Positions 45,834-57,622 of a stretch of DNA of 64,000 nucleotides are shown in pieces (the stretch's first letter is position 1; each line of letters begins with the position of its first letter). This DNA is from Amoebophrya sp. A120 (taxonomy: Eukaryota > Sar > Dinophyceae > Syndiniales > Amoebophryaceae): the NCBI GenBank assembly GCA_905178155.1, contig CAJINV010000010.1:2934587-2998586 (forward strand), read 5' to 3'. Position numbers and translations under genes: made by a program. Below the pieces are notes generated by a model that saw nothing but the letters and a program-made list of their open reading frames with translations, ran no database searches and was not told the origin of the DNA.

Positions 45834-46732
45834 GTTTGTGGCTGGTCGTGGGAGAGAATGGTCTCGTGCACGCGATGATTTTCACATTTTGCTGTAAATA
45901 GGGACTTCCACGGTCGTCGCCCCCCTGTTCATATATTGAATAATGAAAATTTGCAGCTGCTTGTTGTGGCGGCGCAGCTGCCGCTTCGCCTCAGCTCACA
46001 CACTCGTCGCGAATCGTCTGCTCCTCATTGCTCCGGCGTACTACACCGACACGGTTGATTTTATCTAGAAGATGAAGCGAGCAGTTCCTGTTACACCTAC
46101 AGCAGCCGCAGAAGCGAAAACGAAAAGCAACAGCAAGTATAGCTGGCCCTTCTGTGATGTCTCATATCGCGTCTTTTTTAGTTGAAGCCAGAGAGGAGAC
46201 GCTGGCACCAGCACCTCACTGCCGATGGGAATCAATTTGACATTCGTGTCTTTATCAATCTTTCTTGTTCGCTACCAAGGACCCAAGTTCGTTCTCAAGT
46301 GTGAAATCTAAAAATTTTTATCATTTTGCAAGGTGTGACAAGTTGATTGTGAGAATACTACGCTTGTTATTTGAAGTTTAGGTTTTATACAAATTCGAGC
46401 GGACAACGACAATGTCAGCACTATCATTTTTGTCTTTGAATAATTTTACATTGACATGGGTTGGGTCATCTAGTTAAGTTTGTACAAGGAGATCAAAGGG
46501 CACTTCTTGTTTCTTGAAGAACTCTGGCAATATGACATGGGAAACGCAAACGTCAAAAAGCAAAAATACAAGAACTTCTTCCTGTTGAAACGATAAATAT
46601 CACTTTTCTTATTTGCATGCTGTGACAACTCGATTAATCGTGCAAGTGCTGCAACTACGTACCATATTCAATCATACGCGCTAAAGCACGCGGCCAAGAT
46701 GTAACCACAGGCATACTAGGCGCATTCACTTC
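45834..46732. other. Intergenic upstream of the alveolin
   Basis: It is AT-rich, with no gene seen. Confidence 0.4.
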
Positions 46733-48508
46733 TCATCGTGCACCTCCAGCACCCGTACTCCTGCCGCCGCCCGAAGTACCAACGTCGAGGCCCGCCAGAG
46801 GTCCACCTCCCACGCCTGCCGAAGCCGTTGTCGCCGGTCTGACCGTTAATTCTTGAATATCAAGAAGAAAAGCCCCCCCTCCCCACATCAAAGCGGAAAT
46901 CTGTGATGCAGATTCGTGGCCACAAATCAGCTTTGTCATGCTAGAAGGGAAAAGATGCGGACTGTAGTGCTGGGAGGGCGTGGGAAGGCCGTGCATCTTC
47001 AGCATGACAGGAGGCAGCTGGACTTGAGAAACAGCATGACAAATTGTCTGCAATTCAGGCCACAGCTGCGTCTCTTGGCCTTCTAGCAATACAAGTCGAT
47101 GAAGTCGATTTGTGTACTCAAATGCTGCATCACAAATGTCCTTTTCGATATGGCGAGGGGGGATTTCTCATTTTGATACTGAATCGTGTTCGTGATATGC
47201 TGCGGAACCGCATCCCGCCGGTAGGCGCAGCTGACCGGGCGCTTCCGGGTTTGCTGCTGCAAAGCGGATGCAGCGGGATTTGTCTTCGTCGTGTTAAGAT
47301 CGTGGTCCCGCAGGACGGCATCCCCGCCGAGGTGGTTGTGGTTGTGGTGGTTTTCTTTTTCCCGCATCTGCCGTTCTTGTTCCGCACGGTGGATCATGAA
47401 ATCTGCCGCGCGCTTTTTTATGAGCAAATTCCGCCACTCCTTGTCGGAGTTTTTGTCCCCCTGGGGCGAGAGCTCCAGCGTACTGGGAAATCGGAACTCC
47501 GTGATGAGATTCTGCTGGACCAGATTTTCATTCGTCCTGCTACCCGCAGGATGAGCACCGCTTCCCCCGCGTGTCGTGGGGGCGTTCAGAGAAGACCCCC
47601 GCGGCGTTCGGCTACCGTTGCGTCGCTGAGCGGTAATATTAGAGGAGGCTGCGTGGAGGTTCTTGTCCGCCGGTGGTCTCCTGGGCGCGCCAGCTCCGAA
47701 CGCCGGCTGAATTTGATTTGCTGGACCTCGTGTAGAAGTTCCACTTTGTGTGGCGGCCGCACCAGTAGAGGCTGCAGCTCCGCCACCTCTCGCCTGCTCC
47801 TGTCCCCCGCGACGTTGTACAACAGGCTCTAGTTCCGAGCCCCCTGTTCCTCCCAGCTGCGTCCCTGGCTGTATCTGCACCCCGCCGGCACTGCTCATGT
47901 GCATCATGTTAGACGACGAACTCCCTCCTCCAAAATGACCTTGCTGCTGGCTCGTGGACAGCTTCGACGTCGGGGTGGTGGTGTATGCGATCCTCAATTG
48001 TTACATTCTCAACTGTTACACGGATTCGTCATGCAAAATTGCCATCGACCTCCACTTGATCAAGGTGCTTAGCATGACAAATTTTCGAAGGGCTAAGCAG
48101 CAAGATAATCTGTGGAAAATCTGTAATGCAAAAGCTGCAATCTTGCCACTTTCACTGTTGCTGTCTCTGCATTACAAATCCATGTAACAGTTGAGAATGT
48201 CATGTTTCAGAATGCCATATGGTGTGCACGTGGTGCTGCATCCCCGCTCCACCCTGTCGGTTTGTGACGTTGATCCTAGAAACAGTGGGGGCTACGGTGG
48301 CTGCGTTCTGGGTGATGAAAAAGTCACCGTTATCGTCCAGGCAGTCGTCATCGTCAATGATGTCAGGGTCTTGGAGGGTGTCGACAATCAAATCGGTTGG
48401 TGGAAATCCTGTGTCGTGAGTGATTTTTGTGAAGAGGAGATGCTGATGCAGGAGAACAAGCAGAGGATTTCTGTGTTTAGACCGACATAAGAACACACTG
48501 AGATTCAT
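46733..48508 (-). CDS. Disordered Gly/Ser/Asn/Gln-rich protein, unknown
   Basis: Exons are 48508-48220, 47983-47179 and 46857-46733, about 405 residues. I do not recognise the family. The N-terminal part has an acidic patch (DPDIIDDDDCLDDNGDFF). The middle is low complexity, apart from a charged stretch that may be helical (KEWRNLLIKKRAADFMIHRAEQERQMREK). The C-terminus is Gly-rich. Its start lies only 16 bases after the stop of the IMPACT-like gene, very tight spacing that would suit polycistronic transcription with trans-splicing, or a mis-split single gene. Confidence 0.5.
46858..47178. mobile_element. Introner, family D, TSD ttgaa/ctgaa
   Basis: The arms contain cccctccccacatcaaa and gatatggcgaggggg. 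Its length, 321, matches 19223-19543. Core motifs ctttgtcatgc and gcatgacaaatt lie inside. Confidence 0.9.
47984..48219. mobile_element. Introner, family C, TSD tggtg
   Basis: It runs tatgcgatcctcaattg to gtttcagaatgccata, with inner arms acattctcaactgttaca. Both flanks are tggtg. Its length, 236, matches the copy at 25819. Confidence 0.95.
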
Positions 48509-48524
48509 ATCTCAAACAAATCAA

Positions 48525-50588
48525 TCAAATACTTCCCATCGACGCCCCATGCGGGTCCAACACCGGCTGGTTTTGCACTTGAAACACAAAGGGATCGCAT
48601 TCCAGCGGGTTGATCAATTTCATCGCCCCACATTGCTCGAAAAACGCATTTATGCAATACAAATTTCCCGTACATGTACAAGATGCATCACAAATTTCAA
48701 CACCACTTTGGAGCGTAAAACTTGTCATGCTACACTAGTAGGATAGAAGCCCAGTTTTGTCATGCAGAAACTGCATTTGTACGTGTCTGGGAAATTTACT
48801 GTGGATAGCGTTTGCGTCCTCCGCATTCTTCGCCTGCCCTTTCCGCACCCGGTGCTCATACCTCTGTCGCTGCTGGGACACCGCAGTGTTGTGGCTGGTG
48901 CCCACAAAGTTCGCGCCGCCCGTGCCGCCGGCTAGGGTACCAGCTCCTTGAACAGTAGCGGTTCCTGGAGCACCACCTCCCGTCGCACTCGCAGCACTGC
49001 CAGCTGCTCCACCGACTCGTCTTGTGTTTGCAGAAGCTCCCGCATAATTACCACTAGAAGACGTGGAAGCACCCCCTCCTCCGCCCCCCACCGCTCCGCC
49101 GACCACCCCCGCGGCAAACGCGTTCAAGTTTCCGTATTTTTCCTGCTGCGCCCGGATACTCACGTAGGCGGCGAATTTGTGGGGTCTTTGGGGAGCGAAC
49201 GGAGGGATCACAGACTGGTTGACGTCAAAATTATCTTCAGTGTCATCCGTGTTGTAGCCCGTCGGATCAACCACGGTGTGGTATTGGTGGTCCATAAGAG
49301 TTGTAGTTTTATTATTGCTGTGCGATGCTCCTGCTCCAGCTGCACCTAGTCTTCTTGTTCCACCCGCCGTCGAAATATCATCGTGGTACATAACCCCGTT
49401 TTCCTGCAACGGCACGAGACTTCGCGAGGAAGAGCTGCTGTTGTTGCGATCGTACGCTTTGTAGTGGTGCTGATCTTGCTGCAGCTTCTCGCGTTCCACT
49501 TGCTCCGCGGTGCCGGGGAGGGCCTGATAGATTTTTTTGTGGACAAATTTGTGATGCGAGAAACCGAAATACTTCATGCTCATCAACCAGAACCTGCATG
49601 ACAAAAAAAAAGAAGTCAATCTTCTGTATAGTACCTCCTGAATCGCCTTTTTCACGTCCGACAACAACTCCTTGCAGAGGGCGTTTATGTAGGAATACAG
49701 CCGTCCGCCGAGTCGCCCCGGCGTCCCCGTGTCCCACCGCGTGATAACCACAAGTAAGTTTTCCAGCTGCAGAGAATCGGAAAGTAAACTCAGCAACTTC
49801 CCCCCGGCCCCCTGTTCGCCGCCGTCCTCGTAGCCGGTCCTGGTGGTGTTGTAGAAATCTTCGTCCTGCTCCTTCCCCTGGACGCCATTTGTTCTCATCT
49901 TCTGCTGCATCATCAATATCTCTTCCTGGTGCGGCAAAACCTCCCTGATCCGATACGCGTAGATCCAGTTCCTCACGTTCCTGAACTTGTTGTCCTGCCG
50001 CAAAATCGCCATTACAGGCGCAATTTGCTCTTCGTTGATCACGCAGCAAACGTGGGCTTGTAGGATCGTTTTCTGGAAAACCTTTTTTCGCCCGGAGGTC
50101 AGTGTGGAGAAAGGGAGGGAAAGGGAGGAAGTTTGGGGGTGGTTGCTGGGCTGATTTGATGTGGATGAATTACTTGCGTTTGGATTGGTGGAATTATTGG
50201 TCACCACCAGCGGTCCGACCATGGCTTCGAACCGCGCTCGTAATTGCTCCTCAGCATCGGTGTGTTGGTACGGGAGGGGCGCAGGGACGATAGCACTGGT
50301 AGAACTTATACCGGGGGCTGTGAGAGCTCCAGCTGCCGCTGGTGCTGCTGCACCTGCATGGGAAGCAGCTCCTCCGCTGTTGGATTCGGACGTAGTGGTG
50401 GCACCTTGTATTGGGATAGCTGGTGGTGGAAGGGTTTCGGGACCCTTGAATACGCCGTCGATGGGAACGAGGGGCTGCTGTGGCACGGCCGCGGAAGCCG
50501 GAGGACCATGATCTTCGACATTCGATGTGGCGGCATGATCCAGCGGACGTCCACTGGGTGACGGGGAGCCGGTAGGAAGTGGCATCAT
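48525..50588 (-). CDS. IMPACT/YIH1-like protein with UPF0029 domain
   Basis: Exons are 50588-48808 and 48650-48525, about 635 residues. The start is the first ATG (MMPLPTG). After a Pro/Ala/Ser-rich N-terminus comes KKVFQKTILQAHVCCVINEE, NVRNWIYAYRI, then EDGGEQGAGGKLLSLLSDS and NLLVVITRWDTGTPGRLGGRLYSYINAL. This order (the motif YAYRI, a DGE-type G-rich turn, the motif VVITRW and GRLGGRLYSYI) is that of the UPF0029/IMPACT N-terminal family, known as translation regulators that act on GCN1. The second half is Gly/Ser-rich and not recognised. A possible small intron (GTACTATACAG to CATGCAG, 49593-49633) would break the frame, so I leave it unspliced. The second exon joins as EDANAFFEQCGAMKL. 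Confidence 0.75.
48651..48807. mobile_element. Introner, family H, TSD gcatt/gcgtt
   Basis: It runs tatgcaatacaaatttccc to gggaaatttactgtggata, with arms of about 29 bases. This TIR type occurs once in the window. Confidence 0.9.
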
Positions 50589-52777
50589 GATGTGTAGGAT
50601 AGTCCTACCCCTCCGGAAGGGGGTCAAACTCTTGTTCGTTCTATTGCATTTGTCCACCAGTGAGAGGAGAGTAGAAGAGGCACTTGAAGCAATGACTGAT
50701 TCATGATGTCGAAGATCATACTAGTGCAACTAGCAACATCGATGTTCGCTCGTCTGTTTTTTTAGTTTGTCTTCGGGTTCGGCGGGGGCTCTTGAGGATG
50801 GGCAATAAGTGTGCGTGACCAATCGAAGATCATAGGTGACACACAGATCAGCCCATCTGCGAAGAAGGAAAAATATAGCAAGTTGCTGTGGCTCGCGCTC
50901 GCTCGGCCTCCGACGCCGACGCGAAATAATACGAACAGAACGTGGTCGCGGACACGCTCACAGCAGCCCCCGTCTACTTTCTTTGGATCGAGTAATCTTC
51001 TAGCGACACTGCCAAACAATGAAACGCGGCTGCGCAAGGTCCAAGTCTCACAGACACCGCGCGCCGCGCGCAGGGCTCTTGCGGCACGCGACGTCAATCG
51101 GGGCTGCGCGGGCGCTTTCCATCTCAACGGCCGAACGAGCTAAATTAGCCCCGCGGGAACGCAAAATTGAGGGCGCCGGCAAAGCGGGCCCGCCCAGCGG
51201 GGTTCGCCAGCTACCTAGCTGCCGCCCGCCGTGGCCGAAACACAAGGGGTCGCCGCGCTTCTGCAGATAAAGACCCCCCCGCCCGGGCCGCGGGGAGGCC
51301 CCGGGCGTCCCGGAACCCGCTGGCAGGCCGGCCGCACCCGTGCACGCGGCGCGCCGCCGGGGGCCACGCGGGCGAAGGCCGGCGCCCGCGCGCCCGCCCG
51401 GCGGCCGCTGGTTTCCCGGGGCCGGGGCCAAGCTCACAAGGCCGCGCGCTAAGGTGTCGCGAGCGGCTGCCCGAAATAGCGGGGCCGGTGGGGGCGCGCG
51501 TCTGGCTTGGGCTATCGCCCGGGACTGATGAAGCCGGATGCGCTGCCGCACACAAGGGCGGCCGCGTCGTCGTAAACCTCACACGGCGGCGTCCCGAGCC
51601 CGGAGGCCTTCTCGAGCTCCACGCTCGCCACCGACAAATCATGGACGCGCCCACCCCCGGAAGCCGCAGCCCTGTTTTTTGCCGCCTGCGCGACCAGCGC
51701 ACGCAGCTCCGTCCCCACCGGCGATGGCGTGGCCCCGTCCCGCAGGGCCGCCCAGATCAGAATCGAGCTCATCAAGATCCTGCGCTGAGGACCGCCCGAC
51801 ACGCGCCGGCGATCAAACTCCGGAGGCTGCAACTCTTCCTGCCGCCGGCGACACGACTTCAGGCGCCGGCCCCTGCTCGTGCGGCACCACGGCCCATTCG
51901 CAGGCTGCGCGGTCGGCGGAGTGCCATCCGTCCTGCCGCGCTCTGTCGTGCTCTTCACTATCATGCGTGATGCTCCGCCACCGTGGGGCCATCTTGAAAT
52001 GATTTCTGTACGGACACACGACCACGTCTGAAGCGAACAACCCAAAATATCACGAAATTAACATACACGATCACGACGAGGACGAAGATTGAGAGTCAAA
52101 ATATATCTCACTCCTCCTCCTCCTCCTGCGGCAGCATGGGCACAGGGTCAAGACTCAAGCTGGCATAAGATCGGAACATTATCGCTCACTCATCTCTCTC
52201 TCTCAACGCCAACACGCATTCTAGCATTAAAATCGCTTCTCCGTCTCCACCGCTCGCTACCTTCGACCTCAAATCCGCTCTTTGGCCATATGTAGGATCA
52301 CACACAAAGTGATTCTCACCGGGGCAGACTACAACATCGAACTGCATCTACATTCTGTAGGTGAAGTTTCCATCATTGTCTTGGCCGTCGCTTCATCATT
52401 CGCACTATTGGCCGTCGCCTTATAATTTGAATCTTCCAAAAAACCCAAAATGGCCGTCGCGATACACGACCAAAATCAATTCTACGATCTGCATGGTTGT
52501 CCTTATGTTTTTTGCAATGCCAGCAGCAATTACAAATCATGCCGCCTTTCATGCTCGGAAGCTACGATTTCCAATTACAACTTGTACTCGGATCATCTCT
52601 AGATGTACTAGTAGTCCACGATCTACAACTTCTTGTTCAAAACAAGCAAATCCTACTCCCAAAATCTTTGAATGTCCTCCTTTTGAGGACGCGGTCGCTA
52701 CCATTCCCCGCATCGGCGCCGTAGCTTCCATCTCCACTCCGAAATCACTCGCAAGAAGAATAAAAACTTCTACATGA
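50589..52777. other. Intergenic with a GC-rich block 51000-51950
   Basis: The GC block has open frames on both strands that look like composition artefacts. 52100-52480 has three copies of tggccgtcgc. No gene is supported. Confidence 0.5.
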
Positions 52778-52814
52778 TCAACTGCCGCAGGACGAGGAAT
52801 TCCCACTCATGCTA
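52764..52814. repeat. 51-bp perfect duplicate, copy 1
   Basis: This is identical to 53816-53866. It contains the last codons and stop of the small gene ending at 52778. Confidence 0.9.
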
Positions 52815-53786
52815 GTTTTTCGTCTACCAGTACTAGATGAGCAGCCCCCGGCCGCCTCACAGTAGGCCGCGGTCGACGAGCTTTGGCTTTGCTTGCCCGG
52901 AAGATGAGTTCTTGTAGCAAGCTGTTGATAGGGCTGGTGTTGACCAACTGGTTGATGTAGCGTCGACCGACTCGACATCATGCCGTAACTACAGGTAGAA
53001 AACGGTCTCGTGCTGATCCGTGTGTCCGTGATCACTTCTACCTTAAGACTAGTATTCGGCTGCTGGAGAACGGAAGTTTCGTACTTTGCGTCGAGTAAAT
53101 TGAAATCATATGAACTGTAAAAGTATCGTAATCGTACTCGTATAAATGCATGACAATTTCCATCAGCATGAGAAATAAAATTTGCAATGCGGATTTACCT
53201 TGAGAAAAAAATTTGTAATGCATGATTGCAATACGATTACGAGTACGATACTTTTGCACAGGATAAATCCGGGTACTTGAAAAGGCGGCGGATCACCTCG
53301 ACCTGTTTGGTCTTCGGAAGTTGCCCGGTGGAAGCTTGTGATGCTGCTCCTGCTGCTCCACCTCCAGGGTTATTAACATTAATTGCGTCATCCTCTTCAT
53401 CGTCCACTACCTGGGACAAGCAGCTTTCCAACTTCTCCTTGGAGAAATCTGCAGCGGACTTCGTATCCTGTGCAAAAGTATCGTACTGGTACTCGTATAT
53501 TAATGCATTACAAATTTCCTCAGCATGAGAAATAGAGTTTCTATATGCGGATTTACCTTAAGAAAAAGATTTGCCATGCAAGACTTGCATTTATACGAGT
53601 ACGCTACTTTTGCACAGGATACTTCGCGTCCTCAAACGAGCGGAACGTGTCTCCGGGACTGGTCATATAAAAATCGTTGTAATTATTCAATGTCGATGAA
53701 TCATGATCGCTCTTCGACTTCGCCAAGTTCTTGTCGTTGTCCCCCGACTGCTGCTGTGTGGTTGAAATGAATTGCTCCACCTCCAT
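52778..53786 (-). CDS. Small unknown protein, three exons
   Basis: Exons are 53786-53622, 53463-53266 and 53108-52778, about 230 residues. The first ATG gives MEVEQFISTTQQQ. Joins across two family B introners read FEDAKSAADFSKEKLESCLSQ and RRLFKYPDFNLLDAKYETSV. The tail is Ser/Gln-rich. I do not recognise it. It begins 72 bases after the stop of the DGAT2-type gene, again a tight same-strand arrangement. Confidence 0.6.
53109..53265. mobile_element. Introner, family B, TSD aatca/aatcc
   Basis: It runs tatgaactgtaaaagtat to gatacttttgcacaggata. Confidence 0.9.
53464..53621. mobile_element. Introner, family B, TSD cttcg
   Basis: It runs tatcctgtgcaaaagtat to ctacttttgcacaggata. Both flanks are cttcg. 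Confidence 0.95.
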
Positions 53787-53815
53787 TTGGTCGATTTCCA
53801 ATTCGTATCAAACCT

Positions 53816-53866
53816 AAACTTCTACATGATCAACTGCCGCAGGACGAGGAATTCCCACTCATGCTA
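53816..53866. repeat. 51-bp perfect duplicate, copy 2
   Basis: This is identical to 52764-52814. Here it carries the stop of the DGAT2-type gene and its first untranslated bases. Confidence 0.9.
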
Positions 53867-56332
53867 CAATCCGCAGCTCCTTGTGTCCCCAGCCGTACGC
53901 GTGCTTGTGCGTCTCAAAAATGTTTTCAAATTCTTCACATAGTTTCCCGTGGTACAGGTCCACCTGGTCGTTCGTAATTGCGGAAGTTACTCCTGACCCT
54001 GAGCCAGAACCCTCCACAAAGCAATCAATCGGTTTTCCGAATACCACCGCAACCGGTTTTCGATACGGCGGCCCATACGGCATTCCGAACCGGCCGAAGA
54101 ACGGGAGGATGCTGACGTTCAATTTTGTGGAGACCGTCGCCAAAATCCCAAAAGGGTCTTGCAGCACCGAGTATAATTCCGATTGCCCGAACGCGTAAAC
54201 TGGAATCAATGGCTTCCCCGTTTTCAGCGCGATCTTCACGATCCCCTTCCTATCCGCGATACACGCCGTTTCGCGCTTTTTCGATTGGTATCAAGTGTAA
54301 AAGTGTCTGGGTCTGGAAGAATGCAACTTGTGATGCTATTTTTGGAATCGAAAAAAATCTGCATTGCATGAGCAGCAAGAGGCGTCCAGTTTTTGCTCCG
54401 CGGAGAGGGGATTTCTCATGCGGTATAGGCATCAGAGAGCCCTCACATAATCTGTGATGCTAGGGCATGCATCACAGACATCAGGACTCATGCAAAATGT
54501 GCATGACAAACCTTGCATCCTTCCAGACCCAGACATATTTGCAATGCATAACTGGTAAAACATCCCCTTGATCCCGTCCAACACGATCCCGATGGACTGC
54601 TTCAGCTCCAAATATTTCTCAATCTTCTTCCCGTTCGCTATCAAATGCAAAAATGTCTGGGTCTGGAAGAATCCGAACTTGTGATGCTGCATGTGGATTC
54701 CAAAAAAATCTGTATTGCATGAGCAGCAAAGGGACTGCAGTTTTGGCTACGCGGAGAGGGCATTTGTCATGCGGAATAGGGATCGCGAAGCCCTCAAAAA
54801 ATCTGTGATGCTAGGGCATGCATCACAGACATCACGACCCATGCAAAACGTGCATGACAAGTCTCAGAATCTTCCAGACCCAGACATTTTTGCAGTTGAT
54901 ATTCGCCGGAATGTAGCCCAGTGACCGCAGCAGCGCGGAAACGAAGGGGAGCTTGAACAACACCGGCGCACAGGTCCACCGGGTCAAAGCGCAGGGCTTT
55001 GTCTCTGCCGTCCCAAAAAGCTTGCTCCACATGCTGTAGCAGGTCTGCGCTAAGGGGGCCGGGCCGTGGGGAATCATGACAAAAATCCCGTTTTCGTACT
55101 TGTCCAAGATTTCGTCGACCTCGGTTGGCCAGATAAGTTGCAGAGACAGGTACTTCATGGACAGCCACTCGGAGAAGAGGTACTGATTTTTGAAAAAATT
55201 ATCGTCCCCCTTCGTCTGGTTGAACATCAAATCGTACGCGTAAATGAGCTTCGGATAGCGTTTATGCATTGCAAAAGTATCGCACTTAGTAGAAATAGCA
55301 TTTTACAAATTTTATTTTCACCAGGAAAATGTGTAATGCTGGATTACCCACAGAAACCAGGTCTGTCATGCATCACTGCAATTTATACGAGTACGACACT
55401 TTTGCAGAGCATAGCGCTTTCTCAACAACGGCTGCAGGATGAAGAACTCGAGAGAGAACAGGAACGCGGGGAAGAGTATTGTGTATGGATTGCAAAAGCA
55501 TCGTACTAGTATAAATTGCATTACAAATTAGCCCAGCATAATACAAATCAAATTTGTAGTGCTGATTTACCTTGAGAAAGAGATTTGTAATGCATAAATG
55601 CAATTACTACGAGTACGATACTTTTGCAGTTCATACTGTCAGTAATATCGCGATGTTCAAATAGTACCCAGCGGATTCGTATCCTGTGCAAAAGTATCGT
55701 ACTCGTATAGCAATCATGCATTACAAATCTTTATCTTAAGGTAAATCCGCATTACAAATTTCATTTCTCATGCTGGAGAAATTTGTAATGCATTTATACG
55801 AGTACGATACTTTTGCAATGCATAACTCGTACACCAAATCAGACAACCCGCAAAACGGGAGCACCAAAAACCTGCTCAGGAGAAAAAGCGGTAGCAACCC
55901 GGGCGTCACATTGAGCGACAGGTACAAAGTGATTCCGATAATCCGCTCGGTGTGCATCAGAGGGTCCATCGGCTCAATTTTGTCCAGGTCGGGAACTACC
56001 GGGGCCGTCGTCGATTTTTTTTGCATTTGCTCTACATGAAGATCTCCTGCAGCTGCGGTACCGTCCTTGTCTTTCACCTCAATCCTTTCCGCGAGCTGCC
56101 TCCATTCCTCCCGAGAAATATCCTTGTTGTGCAGTTCTGTGGGGAACGTGCCGAGCCTCAAGCGGTAGTAGGTCGTCGGTGCCGAGGAGGTGCCGGTGGG
56201 TCTGCTTTTCGAGGAGGTGGTGGACAACGACGACCCACTAGTTGAGCTTGTAGTTGTTGTCGCGCTGGTAGAAGCATTTGGTGCGGCACGGTGGCGCAAA
56301 GAACTACTCCCCGCTTGTTCTCCAGGTGCCAT
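53859..56332 (-). CDS. Diacylglycerol acyltransferase, DGAT2 type
   Basis: Exons are 56332-55825, 55679-55636, 55483-55414, 55262-54902, 54638-54551 and 54288-53859, about 500 residues. A Ser/Thr-rich N-terminus is followed by hydrophobic segments (ITLYLSLNVTPGLLPLFLL and NTILFPAFLFSLEFFIL). Then come family marks: NGIFVMIPHGPAPLAQ, LFKLPFVSALLRSLGYIPAN, KQSIGIVLDGIKGMF, DRKGIVKIALKTGKPLIPVY, FGQSELYSVLQDPFG, RKPVAVVFGKPIDC and FENIFETHKHAYGWG. DGAT2 enzymes make triacylglycerol at the ER. The usual HPHG motif reads IPHG, so the first His is lost; activity may differ, or the protein may be a monoacylglycerol-type relative. All five introns are introners. Confidence 0.85.
54289..54550. mobile_element. 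Introner, family A, TSD attgg/actgg
   Basis: It runs tatcaagtgtaaaagtg to atatttgcaatgcata. Confidence 0.9.
54639..54901. mobile_element. Introner, family A, TSD ttcgc
   Basis: It has perfect arms with both flanks ttcgc. Excision restores IPANGKKIEKY. Confidence 0.95.
55263..55413. mobile_element. Introner, family B, TSD gcgtt/gcgct
   Basis: It runs tatgcattgcaaaagtat to gacacttttgcagagcata. Excision restores LLRKRYPKLIY. Confidence 0.9.
55484..55635. mobile_element. Introner, family B
   Basis: It runs tatggattgcaaaagcat to gatacttttgcagttcata. The flanks ttgtg and ctgtc are partly alike. Confidence 0.85.
55680..55824. mobile_element. Introner, family B, TSD attcg/actcg
   Basis: It runs tatcctgtgcaaaagtat to gatacttttgcaatgcata. 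The body arrangement is inverted relative to 55484-55635, so elements insert in both orientations. Confidence 0.9.
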
Positions 56333-57622
56333 TGCTCTATGCTGAGATGAAAACCTATGCAATACAAGCAGGACGACACGGCGCGAATTGCAATCGCGTA
56401 ATTAAACGTGGGTCCTAAAGTATTACACGATGCCGAACGATAATTGCGGTGGAAATGTTGATGTTGTCAATACAGGCACGATTAAAAAACCAAGATTCTA
56501 CGGCTACATACAATACTTAATCATGATGACAGAGCAGAATCAGAAAATTTTACGTGTCGTGAATCCTCGTCAAACATTGACGCATGGACAAAAAAAAGAA
56601 TAAGAAAGATGATAAATCGAAATATTATATAGCGAAAGCTGCATATGCCTCTTGTAACTGAGCATCTAACTCTAAGTTGTAGTACTGGCTTCAGAAGCAG
56701 ACTCAGATTTGCTTCAACGGAACGTTAAAAGCCGAGCTATGCTGTGCTGACTCCGAAAATCCTCCTTGAGGGCGGAAAATACTAGCTGGCGCGGGGAACT
56801 ACAACCAGCCTGAGCCCTGCCTTTTGATGGAGTGATCAGATCGTGATCTACAACATCTTTGTTTTCATCGCGTTTTTAGGTGATCCTCTTCTGGAAGATG
56901 ATCTAGCTGCGTGTGCTTGTGATGATCAAAACCGATTCTTTTTCTTGCTGCACTAGAGACAGTGCGTAGTTGCCGTTGCCTTTGGAACACGTATGGATGC
57001 CGAGACAGCAAGAACATGGAGTGAGAGCAAATAGGTGCACTACCATCGTGATTTGATTTTTTGTCCTAGATAAGACTGAAAGTAGAAAAACAACCACCAA
57101 CGACCTAAGGTGGAAAGTTGAAAAACACCACCACCCACCACCACCCACCGCCACCCACCACCACCCACCGCCACCCACCACCACCCACCGCCACCCACCG
57201 CCACCCACCGCCACCCACCGCCACCCACCGCCACCCACCGCCACCCACCGCCCCCCGCTTCTGCCCCTAGCTTGCGCGTTGGTGTCTGTAGAGTCGTAAG
57301 GCTCGTGGCGCCCTCCCCCGCGCGGCGCGCCCGCGCCTGCTACCAGCGGGGCCCCCGGGCCGCGTTTTCTTTTGGGCCCGAGGCCCGTGCCGCTTGCGAA
57401 AGATTCACGACGCCCGGTAGCGCGCGCGCTGTCGTTCCGCGCCTGCCCTGGCACTGCCGTTCCCGCGCTTGTGAGTGTGTTCCGCGCCTGCCCAGATATA
57501 ATTGCGCCGACGAGCCTCGCGCCCCGCTTTTGTTTGCTGCCCCGAGCGAGGTATGTGCTGCTGCTTGTCATAAGTGATTGCGATTCATCCCGTTGTAGAC
57601 GCTCGCCGGTCAGTTTCAGAAT
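56333..57622. other. Intergenic with microsatellite and direct repeat
   Basis: 56979-57017 repeats exactly at 58491-58529. 57121-57254 is a (CCACCG/CCACCA)n tract. 57270-57560 is GC-rich. No gene is seen. Confidence 0.6.
57121..57254. repeat. CCACCC-type microsatellite
   Basis: Hexamers ccaccg and ccacca alternate. A minus-strand open frame of Gly/Trp/Val repeats here is an artefact. Confidence 0.95.

Noticed and set aside
49593-49633. 41-base GT-AG intron in the IMPACT-like gene
   Set aside because: Removing it shifts the frame, while the unspliced frame stays open; without cDNA I do not call it.
51048-52045. GC-rich open frames on both strands
   Set aside because: Frames on both strands overlap almost fully, with no conserved motif and Arg/Ala/Pro bias.
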